Assembly: GCF_003696365.1 (NCBI RefSeq)
Contig: NZ_RFFM01000010.1
Location: 1-52,689 of the forward strand
Origin: Stutzerimonas zhaodongensis
GTDB lineage: Bacteria > Pseudomonadota > Gammaproteobacteria > Pseudomonadales > Pseudomonadaceae
Direction of reading: 5' to 3'
DNA length: 52,689 nucleotides
Under the pieces are notes generated by a model. It searched no databases. It worked only from the letters and a program-made list of their open reading frames with translations, and was not told the origin of the DNA. Shown piece after piece: positions 16,293 to 24,227 of the stretch (position 1 is the stretch's first letter; every line of letters begins with the position of its first letter). A program made the translations under genes and the position numbers.

Positions 16293-18146
16293 TTACAGGT
16301 CGAGCGTGACGTCCTGCTCTGTCAGCCAGGTGTTCAGCCCAACCGCGAGCTCCATGCCCATGCGCTCATGCATGGGCGATGACGCACCTACCGTCCTGTC
16401 CAGCGTGTGCTTGACCTTCGATGCATCCAGCAGCGCCCGTACGGGAGCACGGTCGCTGGCCATGATGTGCGCCAGCGAAGTGCGTAGCGCCTGTTCGTAC
16501 GCAGGGTCCTGCGTTGATGGGTAGGGGCTCTTGACCCGATCGGCGATAGAGTCGGGAAGGAGGTCACGTGTTGCCGCGCGCAGGATGCTTTTTTCTCGCC
16601 CGTCGAAGGCCTTCATTTCCCAGGGAATGTTGAACGCATACTCGACGAGTCTGTGATCGCAAAACGGCACCCGGACCTCGAGGCCGACCGCCATGCTCAT
16701 TCGATCCTTGCGGTCGAGCAGCGTCTGGACGAAACGGGTCAGGTTGACGTAGCTCATTTGGCGCATGCGCCGTTCCGTGGTGCTTTCGCTCGCGAGGACA
16801 GGCGTTTCGGCTATTGCTTGGCTGTAGCTGTCCTGCACGAAGCCCGGCATATCCAACTGGTTCAGCAGAGTGGCATCGAACAGGGTCTTGCCGTCGAAAT
16901 ACTTGCCCGTCACGGACGTCAGCCAAGGAAACGTTTGCGCCTCGATCGCCACCGGATCGTGAAACCAGCGATAGCCGCCAAAGACCTCGTCGGCGCTTTC
17001 TCCAGACAAGGCCACGGTGGAATGCTGGCGCACCTGTTCAAACAATCGGTACAGCGAAGGCCACATGTCGCCCCAGTAGGCCGGTGGTAGATCCAGTGCC
17101 TGTACGACCAGGCTGCGCAGGGCTGGATCGCCCAACTCGGCACTGTCGAGCACGATTTCGTTGTGGGTCGAGTGAATGCGCGCGACCAGGTCGCGAACGT
17201 AGGGCGCATCGGGGGTGCCGCGCACGGCGTCGCTGGTAAAGGCACTGCCGTGATCGACAAAATCGACTGAGAAAGAGCGGATGTTCGGCTTGCCAGCGGC
17301 CAACAGCTTTTTAGACGCCAGAGCCGTGATGATGGACGAGTCCAGCCCGCCGGAGAGCAGGCTGCACAGGGGGACGTCCGAAACGATCTGCCGCTGGACT
17401 ATGTCCTCAAGTAGGTCACGGGTATGCCGTATGGTCTGTTCGACCGAATCGGCGTGCTCGCGCGCCTCGAGTTGCCAATACCGGCGGCGATGTGAGCCGT
17501 GCTCGTTGAACCGTACGACCTCACCCGGCAGGACCTCGCGCATCCCCGCAAAGATCGCTTGGCCCGGCGTTTTCACCATCTCAAGCAGCTCGCGAAGCCC
17601 ATCGGCCCGCACGGTGCGCGGAACGAGCGGGTTGGCTAGCAGTGCTTTGGGTTCGGACCCAAACACTACGCCGTCGGCCGTCTCATAGTAAAACAGCGGC
17701 TTGACGCCCATACGGTCGCGTACCAGCAGCAGTTCGCGGGTGCGCAAATCCCATAGCGCAAAGGCGTACATGCCGTTGAGTCGATCGACGAAGCTTTCAC
17801 CCCATTCGACGTAGGCCCGCAGGGCAACTTCGGTATCGCTATGGCTCTCGAACCGATGGCCGAGAACCTTCAACTCCGTGCGGAGCTCACGGAAATTATA
17901 GACCTCACCGCTATAGGTGATGGCCGCAGCCTCTAGGCCATCGTCACGACGAGCCAGCATTGGTTGGCGACCACCCTCAAGATCAATGATCGACAGCCTG
18001 CGATGGCCAAGCCCAATCGGCCCATCTATCCATAGCCCTCCCGCGTCAGGACCTCGCTTGGACATCGTCTCGGTCATTGTTTGGAGCGTGTCTCGTTGCG
18101 TCTGCATGTTCTGGCCAAACGAAAGCCATCCTGCTATTCCACACAT
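16293..18146 (-). CDS. asnB: Asparagine synthetase B-type amidotransferase (cargo cluster)
   Basis: The 617-residue enzyme has a glutamine amidotransferase class II domain with the nucleophile Cys2 (MCGIAGW), HRRLSIIDL at 48-56 and a GEVYNF motif near 80-85, then the ATP-binding synthetase domain with the pyrophosphate loop SGGLDSS (265-271) and SGESADEVFGGY. These enzymes take ammonia from glutamine and amidate an acyl-adenylate, normally of aspartate. The residue before GEVYN is Ser79 where Asn is common. The gene sits in an operon with an ALAS homologue and an acetyltransferase, so it may amidate the carboxyl of the cluster product instead of making asparagine. A ribosome site (CAGGAG) precedes the ATG. 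Confidence 0.88.
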   Translation of the reverse strand: MCGIAGWLSFGQNMQTQRDTLQTMTETMSKRGPDAGGLWIDGPIGLGHRRLSIIDLEGGRQPMLARRDDGLEAAAITYSGEVYNFRELRTELKVLGHRFESHSDTEVALRAYVEWGESFVDRLNGMYAFALWDLRTRELLLVRDRMGVKPLFYYETADGVVFGSEPKALLANPLVPRTVRADGLRELLEMVKTPGQAIFAGMREVLPGEVVRFNEHGSHRRRYWQLEAREHADSVEQTIRHTRDLLEDIVQRQIVSDVPLCSLLSGGLDSSIITALASKKLLAAGKPNIRSFSVDFVDHGSAFTSDAVRGTPDAPYVRDLVARIHSTHNEIVLDSAELGDPALRSLVVQALDLPPAYWGDMWPSLYRLFEQVRQHSTVALSGESADEVFGGYRWFHDPVAIEAQTFPWLTSVTGKYFDGKTLFDATLLNQLDMPGFVQDSYSQAIAETPVLASESTTERRMRQMSYVNLTRFVQTLLDRKDRMSMAVGLEVRVPFCDHRLVEYAFNIPWEMKAFDGREKSILRAATRDLLPDSIADRVKSPYPSTQDPAYEQALRTSLAHIMASDRAPVRALLDASKVKHTLDRTVGASSPMHERMGMELAVGLNTWLTEQDVTLDL

Positions 18147-18166
18147 GGTTTTCTCCTGCTGATCTA

Positions 18167-19237
18167 TTAACCGAGGACTTCAAGGTCGCTGCTTTCAGCG
18201 AGCAATGAGCGGGTTGCGCCGTGGTTGTAGCGTGCTGGGGCGGGCGTTCGGGCACGGTGCTCGAGTTCATTGAGCAGCCGCTGGAGGTCCAGCGATTCGT
18301 CCAGGCTGGCGAAACGTGGGGCAGGGGGCTGCCGCCGCGTGACCCACTGCAGAACCTGCTGGCAGAACTTCGAGAGCTTACTGAGCGTTTCAAGCCCTGG
18401 TTGCACGGGCGAGACACGAAGGTCGTGCAGGACGAGTTCGCTGCCGTCGGTGTCGCGCATCCAGATCCGAAGATGGTCGTGGTCCCATCGCGGCGTATCG
18501 AAGGTCAGCCGCGCATGGATCAACTGGTCTTCGTGATCGACAAACGTGAAGTCGACCGTGCGCTGTCGAACAACACTGACGAAGCTGCTATACCCGGCTA
18601 TAGGCGTGTCACCGAGCGTCGCACTCAATTGAACCGTGTCGAGGACCGCATCGCCTGATACCGAGAAGTCAGAGCGGATGCCTATCGCATCGGTCAGGCG
18701 CAGCGGCCCTGCCGCTGGACATATCCAACCCAGAAGATCCAATGCGTGGATTGCTTCACTGGTAACACCGCAGGTTGGCCGATAGTCGTTGAGGCGGTCC
18801 TTACCCCAGTAAAAACTGGCGCGAACGGGTTGCCAGCCATGACGAGCGACCCAGTCGCGCAGTGCCTGCGTGGCATCCGAATAGCGCTCGATCAGGTTCA
18901 GCGCAAACCCGCGGACCTGAGCAAGTGCCGCTCCTACGCTCGCAAGGTCATCTGCCGGCGCCGTGAGCGGTTTTTCACAAATGACGAAGCCTTCGTACCC
19001 GGCCAGTTCGCACAAGACGCTCGCGTGGCTGATGTCATTGACGCTGACCACCACGATGTCGGGGTTGAAATCCTGCAGCGCGCCATCAATGCGATTGAAG
19101 TAGCGCAACGCCGTTGGCTTCTGCTGGCGTCCCACATAGGCGATCGAAACCGACACGCCTGTTTGGCTCGCCGCATGTTCGAATGCGCGACGAAAACGAT
19201 CGCCTGCGTAGCCCAGTCCAATGATCAGCACCTTCAT
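18167..19237 (-). CDS. Gfo/Idh/MocA-family oxidoreductase (cargo cluster)
   Basis: The 356-residue protein starts with a Rossmann fold (MKVLIIGLGYAGDRFRRAFE, GxGxxG) and carries the family motif CEKPLTA (Lys of the EKP motif) and a later SEAIHALDLLGW with the expected catalytic His. These enzymes use NAD(P) on sugar-like or keto substrates. The frame is open to 19441, but the ATG at 19235-19237 has an AGGAGGT ribosome site and overlaps the acetyltransferase stop by 4 bases. In the cluster it could perform the oxidation, reduction or dehydration step on the ALA-like intermediate; the reaction is not deducible from sequence. Confidence 0.82.
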   Translation of the reverse strand: MKVLIIGLGYAGDRFRRAFEHAASQTGVSVSIAYVGRQQKPTALRYFNRIDGALQDFNPDIVVVSVNDISHASVLCELAGYEGFVICEKPLTAPADDLASVGAALAQVRGFALNLIERYSDATQALRDWVARHGWQPVRASFYWGKDRLNDYRPTCGVTSEAIHALDLLGWICPAAGPLRLTDAIGIRSDFSVSGDAVLDTVQLSATLGDTPIAGYSSFVSVVRQRTVDFTFVDHEDQLIHARLTFDTPRWDHDHLRIWMRDTDGSELVLHDLRVSPVQPGLETLSKLSKFCQQVLQWVTRRQPPAPRFASLDESLDLQRLLNELEHRARTPAPARYNHGATRSLLAESSDLEVLG

Positions 19238-19737
19238 GCCGGTACCTCCTGGCGGACCAGAAGGCACTCCCCGCTGGGGGCGAACCCGAGCTTGCCGTAG
19301 AGCCCGGACGCCCTGTCTGTGGTCTGTAGAGCAATGGTTGCCACGTCCCGATTGGCGAACCAGCGAAGCAGTACCTGCATCAACTGGTTCGCGATTCCGC
19401 GCCCGCGCCACGGCGGGGCTACAACCACCGATTGGACCCAACCGCTCAGGCCGTTGGGGCTTGCCGAGGTGGGCGCCCTCATATCAATGATGCCCGTCGC
19501 GCAGCCGAGTAGCTGCCTCGACGCTCGATGCTCGGCAACCAGGATCTGGACGCTGTCGTGTATGCCAAGCACGCCCGCAAGCCAGCTCCTGTAGGCCGCA
19601 CGCCACTTCGCTGCGTCCTCGGGGGTGCGGCTGGAATAGCTTGCTCCGGTGCCGTCTAGCAGAAGGGCCCTGAGTTCGGTCAGCGCGGCGATGTCGTCGG
19701 CCGTGGCGAGCCGTACCAAAAACAACGAGCTGATCAT
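19234..19737 (-). CDS. GNAT-family N-acetyltransferase (cargo cluster)
   Basis: The 167-residue protein shows the acetyl-CoA-binding motif A (VQSVVVAPPWRGRGIANQLMQVLLRW, with RGRGIA as the pyrophosphate loop) and the C-terminal SGLYGKLGFAPSGE. GNAT enzymes acetylate amines. The ATG at 19735-19737 overlaps the ALAS stop by 1 base and has a GGAGG site inside the ALAS end, so translation is coupled. A likely substrate is the alpha-amino ketone made by the upstream ALAS homologue. A frame open to 19956 is only a shadow of the ALAS gene. Confidence 0.87.
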   Translation of the reverse strand: MISSLFLVRLATADDIAALTELRALLLDGTGASYSSRTPEDAAKWRAAYRSWLAGVLGIHDSVQILVAEHRASRQLLGCATGIIDMRAPTSASPNGLSGWVQSVVVAPPWRGRGIANQLMQVLLRWFANRDVATIALQTTDRASGLYGKLGFAPSGECLLVRQEVPA

Positions 19738-20969
19738 CAAGCCACCTCCGCTGCAGACGCTTGCGAGGCCAGCGGGATCGCGAAATGGTCGAACGTCTCG
19801 CGCAACGAAGCGGCCAGATGGTCGATCTGGTTCAGGTCGTGGTTGGGCGTTGCATTGACTCGGAAGCGTTCGGTGCCAACCGGAACCGAGGGAGAGTTGA
19901 TCGGCTGCAGGTAGATGCCATGGACGTTCAGCAGACGATGCGCAGCCGCCTTGCAACGCTCAGCATCTCCAACAAGTACCGGTAGCACGTGCGTCTGGGA
20001 ACAGCGCATGACCGGGATGTCGTGCTGGCGTAGGCGTTCACGGAGCGTGCCTGAGCTGCGATGCAATTGCTCGCGCTCGCAGGAGCTGGTCTTGAGGTGC
20101 TCAATGCTGGCTAGGCAGCCGGCGGTGATGGCCGGAGGCAAGGAGGTGGTGAAGATGAATCCCGTTGCGAACGATCGAACCGCATCGATGAGCGTCTGTG
20201 TCGAAGTAATGTAGCCGCCGATCACCCCGATCGCCTTGGCCATGGTGCCTTGGATGATGTCCACCTGGTCGGCGATGCCGAGTTTCGCGGCGATGCCAGC
20301 ACCACGAGGACCGTACATGCCTACCGCATGGACTTCGTCGAGGTAGGTGAGTGCATTGAACCGCTTGGCGATCTTGACGATCTGCGCGATGGGAGCGATG
20401 TCGCCGTCCATGGAGTAGATCGATTCGAACACGACGAGCTTGGGTCGATCGACCGGATAAGCCGAGAGGATCTGCTCGAGTTCGTCCACATCATTGTGAC
20501 GAAAGACCCGGCGCTCGTTGGGCGTCGCACGGATGCCATTGACGATGGAGGCGTGGTTTCGTTCGTCGCTGGCGACGACACAGTCGGGGATCTGCCTCAG
20601 CAGGCATTGCAACGTCGCGTCGTTCGATCCGAACCCGGTAGGAAAGACGAGCGCAGCTTCCTTCTCGTGCCAGTCGGCCAGGCTGCTTTCCAGCCGCGCA
20701 TATAGTTCGTGTGACCCGCCGATATTGCGAGAGCCGCCCGATCCCGCCCCATATGTCTCAAGCGCCCAATGCATCTGCTGGCGTACAAGCGGATGCTGCG
20801 ACATACCGAGGTAGTCATTGCTGCACCACACCACGACTGGCGTGTCCGGCGCACCTTCGAGCTTGGCGAGCGGGTACTGTCCACAGATGCGACTCAACGT
20901 GGTGAACGTGCGGTACTGGTTGGAGGACTTCAGTAACTCCAGCTGTTGGCGAAGTATTGATTGGTACAT
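19737..20969 (-). CDS. 5-aminolevulinate synthase homologue (alpha-oxoamine synthase), first gene of the cargo operon
   Basis: The 410-residue PLP enzyme matches ALAS along its full length: VVWCSNDYLGMSQHP, DERNHASIVNGIR (His139), FESIYSMDGDIAPI, TYLDEVHAVGMYGPRG (Asp211, His214), GTMAKAIGVIGGY with the PLP lysine Lys245, GFIFTTSLPP and YLQPINSPSVPVGTERFRV. ALAS condenses glycine with succinyl-CoA. Here the motif read as GAGSGGTRNISGT in Rhodobacter ALAS is GAGSGGSRNIGGS, so Thr83, a gatekeeper for the amino-acid substrate, is Ser80. That would allow a bulkier amino acid such as serine. Pseudomonads make haem precursor by the glutamate route, so this is probably a specialised-metabolism enzyme. 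A CAGGAG site precedes the ATG. Confidence 0.92.
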   Translation of the reverse strand: MYQSILRQQLELLKSSNQYRTFTTLSRICGQYPLAKLEGAPDTPVVVWCSNDYLGMSQHPLVRQQMHWALETYGAGSGGSRNIGGSHELYARLESSLADWHEKEAALVFPTGFGSNDATLQCLLRQIPDCVVASDERNHASIVNGIRATPNERRVFRHNDVDELEQILSAYPVDRPKLVVFESIYSMDGDIAPIAQIVKIAKRFNALTYLDEVHAVGMYGPRGAGIAAKLGIADQVDIIQGTMAKAIGVIGGYITSTQTLIDAVRSFATGFIFTTSLPPAITAGCLASIEHLKTSSCEREQLHRSSGTLRERLRQHDIPVMRCSQTHVLPVLVGDAERCKAAAHRLLNVHGIYLQPINSPSVPVGTERFRVNATPNHDLNQIDHLAASLRETFDHFAIPLASQASAAEVA

Positions 20970-21110
20970 CCATATTCTCCTGAACGGTCAAGATCGCCCT
21001 GGCGCGAGCTAGCCCTCTGCGTCGCGCCTTACAGGCGACAGGAGGTATTCTTAGTACCGCTTCGATGGGGTTACAATTTGACCGTTTATGCTATTACTGG
21101 AGGTAACTGG
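20970..21110. promoter_or_regulatory. Divergent promoter region between ALAS operon and XRE regulator
   Basis: These 141 bases separate two divergent genes and must hold both promoters. On the minus strand, TTGTAA and TAAGAA with 17-base spacing form a possible promoter for the ALAS operon. An imperfect inverted repeat (GTCGC-GCCT...AGGC-GAC) lies around 21021-21039 and could be the regulator's operator. Confidence 0.4.
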
Positions 21111-21989
21111 ATGAGCGCGCCGCGCAGCCTTGAGCGAAACCGTGCGGAGCTGGCAGACTTCCTTCGCAATCGCCGCGAGCGAATTAGCCCAGAGGAAGTT
21201 GGCCTGCCGGCCGGCGCACGGCGCCGCACGCCTGGACTACGCCGTGAGGAAGTTGCTGCGCTCGCAGGGGTGGGCTTGTCCTGGTACACCTGGCTGGAGC
21301 AGGGCAGGGAGATCGGCGTATCGGCTCAGTTTCTGGAGAATCTGTCCAGAACGCTCAAGCTGGATGCGACCGAGCGTCGCTACCTGTTCCTCCTCGCTCA
21401 CCAGCGGCTGCCACCGGAGCCTGGCAAAACGTGGTGCGTGGTGCCGCCCTTGGTGCATCGGCTGATGGGAGATCTGCCCCTGCGCCCGGCCTATGTGCTG
21501 AACCTGCGGTGGGATGTGCTGGCATGGAATGCACCAGCGGACAAGTTGTTCGGCTTTTCACGCACTCCAGCCGAGCGCCGCAATCTGCTGTGGATGCTAT
21601 TCACTGTGCCTTCAATGCGCGCACTGTTCGATCCATGGGATGACCAAGCGCTACAAATTCTGTCGAGCTTTCGCCGCGATTTTGTCCGGGCGGCCCAGGA
21701 CCCGGATATCGGAGCGCTGGTCAAGGACCTGGAGAAGATTGATACGGATTTCAGGACCTGGTGGCGCCAGCAGGATATCCATGGTCCCTGCCAGGGCGTC
21801 CGGCATTTGCAGGTCGACGGCGTAGGCCAGGTGGTGTTCGATCACACCTCGCTGACCATCGACGTCGATCGAGACCTGCGGCTTGTCTACTACGCAGCTA
21901 AACCAGAGCATCCCCAAAGCACTCGGTTCGAACGATGGCTGGCCGATTCAAAAGAACAGATGGCCGACGACGTTCAAGCCGTCAGTTGA
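21111..21989 (+). CDS. XRE-family regulator with MmyB-like ligand-binding domain
   Basis: The 292-residue protein has an N-terminal helix-turn-helix (LADFLRNRRERISPEEVGLP... RRTPGLRREEVAALAGVGLSWYTWLEQGR) and a C-terminal MmyB-like domain (RPAYVLNLRWDVLAWNAPADKLFG; QVVFDHTSLTIDVDRDLRLVYYAA). This pair is common in regulators beside secondary-metabolite and oxidoreductase genes in actinomycetes and proteobacteria; the domain binds fatty-acyl-like ligands. The ATG at 21111 has a GGAGGTAAC ribosome site. It is divergent from the ALAS operon and likely controls it. Its last 8 bases overlap the convergent relaxase stop. Confidence 0.87.
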   Translation: MSAPRSLERNRAELADFLRNRRERISPEEVGLPAGARRRTPGLRREEVAALAGVGLSWYTWLEQGREIGVSAQFLENLSRTLKLDATERRYLFLLAHQRLPPEPGKTWCVVPPLVHRLMGDLPLRPAYVLNLRWDVLAWNAPADKLFGFSRTPAERRNLLWMLFTVPSMRALFDPWDDQALQILSSFRRDFVRAAQDPDIGALVKDLEKIDTDFRTWWRQQDIHGPCQGVRHLQVDGVGQVVFDHTSLTIDVDRDLRLVYYAAKPEHPQSTRFERWLADSKEQMADDVQAVS

Positions 21990-23919
21990 TCGTAGGGCTG
22001 CGGGATCGCCCCAACTGCCAGGACACCTGGCCGCCCCGCATGACGGCGGCGATCGACTGGCCGAGCCTTGCCTCGATCACCGGCTTCCACGGCACCAGGC
22101 TAAAGCCGGAGTCGGTCTCCAGAAGCGCGTAGCGGCCACTGACAAGCTCGACCTGCCGGCGATAGATGCCATTGACGGGCCGCCCATCGAGGGTTGGGTG
22201 ATGAGGCTTTCCCAACTGACCGGCCAGCCTGCGGCCAACTGTTTCTAACTCCCGCTCACGCAATGTTGAAAGCAGATTTGGCGCGAGCAACACGCGTTGG
22301 TCCTCACGCTTGGCCAGACCCTGTTCAATCAAAAAGTCGGCGCGTTTCGCCAGCGCCATCCTCGCCTGGGCGCCAAAACCTCTGTCGGCAAGCGCCGAGC
22401 TTCCAGCAATGAGTTGGCCATCAAGCCATGTGGCGCCCAGTGCCCGAATCTGCCGCTCGAGTGATAACCGTGCACGCACCGTGACGTGCATGTCCCCGGC
22501 ACGCTGCGCATCGTTGCGTTGGCCTTGCTCAACCAGATCACGCGGAATCCGCCAGAGGCCGTTGCCTGATCGTTCAACAATACCGGAGCGACGCAGCGCT
22601 TCGAGCCTGCGCTCGTAGGCATCGAGCACGAAGTCCGGGTCTGAAGCGTTACCGGGCTGAGCCAACACCTGGAGCCTGTGGTGCTCCCTTCGATACCAGC
22701 CGTCCGGCGCCAGCGAGGCCAATTGTCTGTCCATGTCCCTTGGCACTCGGGGCGAGCGGGCGTCAATGATTGCGCCGAGCGGATAGGCTGAAAGATCAGC
22801 GGTGTGGGCAAGCGGCAGGTGATGAGCCTTTCCGTCGGTGCCGTCGACGATAAGGTAACCGCGGTCATGCGACTCGCCTGCGAGGCCCTTGGCGAGCAGC
22901 TGACCGACTATGGCTGGGCCAGCGCCGGGCTCGTGGACGCTGAGCTCTCGCTCTGAGCCGGCGAGGGCGCGCTGCATCGTGCGGATGATATCGCCCCGTT
23001 CCCCCAATGTGCGCAACGTTCGTTCGGTCGATTGCTCGATGTGCCAGAGTCCAGGCCGTGATTCATGCGCCAGCCCGAGGCGGTTGAGATGCTGCAGGCG
23101 TCCAATCAGTTGCTGTCGATGTGGATACCGGTTGAGCTGGCCCAGCGCTATATCGGCGGTTCGGGCTTCTTTCAGGAGGGTGCGGTCAAGGCCAGTTAGC
23201 CGCTCAAGGTTCACTTCGCGTAAGTGGCCGAGCTGGATTTCTCGCTCGCTGCGCTGCCCGAGCCATTCGGTTGCCAGTTCGCAGGCGCGCATCCGCATGC
23301 CATGCGCGATGTAGTCCCTTGAAATCACCAGATCTCTGCCCGTGTCGTCCACGCCTCTGATGACGACATGCGTGTGGGGGTTATCGGTGTTCCAGTGATC
23401 GACGGCAACCCAGTCGAGGCGTGTGCCCAGGTCGGACTCGACGCGCTCCATCAGGTGCCGGGTGTAGCGGCGCAGGTCATCAAGAGACTCGGCATCCTCG
23501 GGCGACACGATCAATCGGAATTGATGCCTATCCTGCCGGCTCCGGGTTTCAAAAGCGCCCAGGTGTGCCCGGTCCTCTATCGGTGTGTAGGCTCGTCCTT
23601 GTTCACCGGTTCGGCCTACGCCTTCGCGCTCGATATAGCGCAAATGCGTTGCCGTTGAGCGACCGCCAGCCTTACCCAGATTCACAAGACGGGTCTTTAC
23701 GGTGACACGCCGCCCCCGTGGGCTGCTGGCATTCATCCGGGCGGCGACGTGGCCACGACCTAGGCGAGCGCCAGGCTGATGTCGCCCCTTGCGGCTGGCC
23801 GCACCCGACCTGCTCGTCTGCCGGACGATCTGGGTGATAAAGGACTCGCCTCGCTGCCGAGGCGGGCCTACCTGTGGCCGAAACGGGTCGTCGGCTTTCT
23901 TGGTGCGTCGATTGGCCAT
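21982..23919 (-). CDS. Relaxase (VirD2/MobP-type, DUF3363 family)
   Basis: The 645-residue protein carries relaxase motifs in its N-terminal third: RHQFRLIVSPEDAESL (about 131-146), then DHWNTDNPHTHVVIRG with the metal-binding HxH at His182 and His184. The C-terminal two thirds match the DUF3363 region found in Tn4371-family relaxases. It should nick oriT and pilot the transferred strand. The frame is open to 23994, but MANRRTKK at 23917-23919 is preferred because it gives a typical basic N-terminus. The probable oriT lies directly upstream. Confidence 0.9.
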   Translation of the reverse strand: MANRRTKKADDPFRPQVGPPRQRGESFITQIVRQTSRSGAASRKGRHQPGARLGRGHVAARMNASSPRGRRVTVKTRLVNLGKAGGRSTATHLRYIEREGVGRTGEQGRAYTPIEDRAHLGAFETRSRQDRHQFRLIVSPEDAESLDDLRRYTRHLMERVESDLGTRLDWVAVDHWNTDNPHTHVVIRGVDDTGRDLVISRDYIAHGMRMRACELATEWLGQRSEREIQLGHLREVNLERLTGLDRTLLKEARTADIALGQLNRYPHRQQLIGRLQHLNRLGLAHESRPGLWHIEQSTERTLRTLGERGDIIRTMQRALAGSERELSVHEPGAGPAIVGQLLAKGLAGESHDRGYLIVDGTDGKAHHLPLAHTADLSAYPLGAIIDARSPRVPRDMDRQLASLAPDGWYRREHHRLQVLAQPGNASDPDFVLDAYERRLEALRRSGIVERSGNGLWRIPRDLVEQGQRNDAQRAGDMHVTVRARLSLERQIRALGATWLDGQLIAGSSALADRGFGAQARMALAKRADFLIEQGLAKREDQRVLLAPNLLSTLRERELETVGRRLAGQLGKPHHPTLDGRPVNGIYRRQVELVSGRYALLETDSGFSLVPWKPVIEARLGQSIAAVMRGGQVSWQLGRSRSPTIN

Positions 23920-24061
23920 GTTTTTGACTGCTCCCAGATCAGCGTAGTGCAGCGTGCCGACACCGCTGTAATGCCCTGTGCATGCCGCCTCCACGGCTGC
24001 AAGGCACCGACGCTGTTATCGGCGTGCTCTCCCATCCCCATGTGCAGACGCGCTCTCGACA

Positions 24062-24092
24062 CCTGCTCGTGCAGGCTCCTTTTATCTTGCCC
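24062..24092 (+). other. Putative oriT: hairpin plus IncP-like nic sequence
   Basis: An inverted repeat CCTGC-TCGT-GCAGG (24062-24075) is followed 7 bases later by TATCTTGCCC (24083-24092). The RP4 nic region reads TATCCTG/CCC, so 9 of 10 bases match and the cleavage would fall between 24089 and 24090. The site lies in the 308-base gap between the relaxase and traF, the expected place. The rest of the gap has no gene. Confidence 0.6.
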
Positions 24093-24227
24093 TCCGCTTT
24101 TCCTCCGCCTTGCCGCGTTCTTTCTCGATAAATCGTTCAAAGGATCACAACAAACAGGCGAAACCTGGCATCCCTGAAGGCGCAGCGGGCTTTGACTATT
24201 GGCCACCACCATCTAGCGCAACGGAGC

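Noticed and set aside
19238..19441. Upstream extension of the Gfo/Idh gene
   Set aside because: The extension is out-of-frame sequence of the acetyltransferase gene; the Rossmann fold starts at 19237 with a strong ribosome site.
21000..21045. Riboswitch in the ALAS leader
   Set aside because: Only an imperfect hairpin is visible; no known riboswitch core was recognised.
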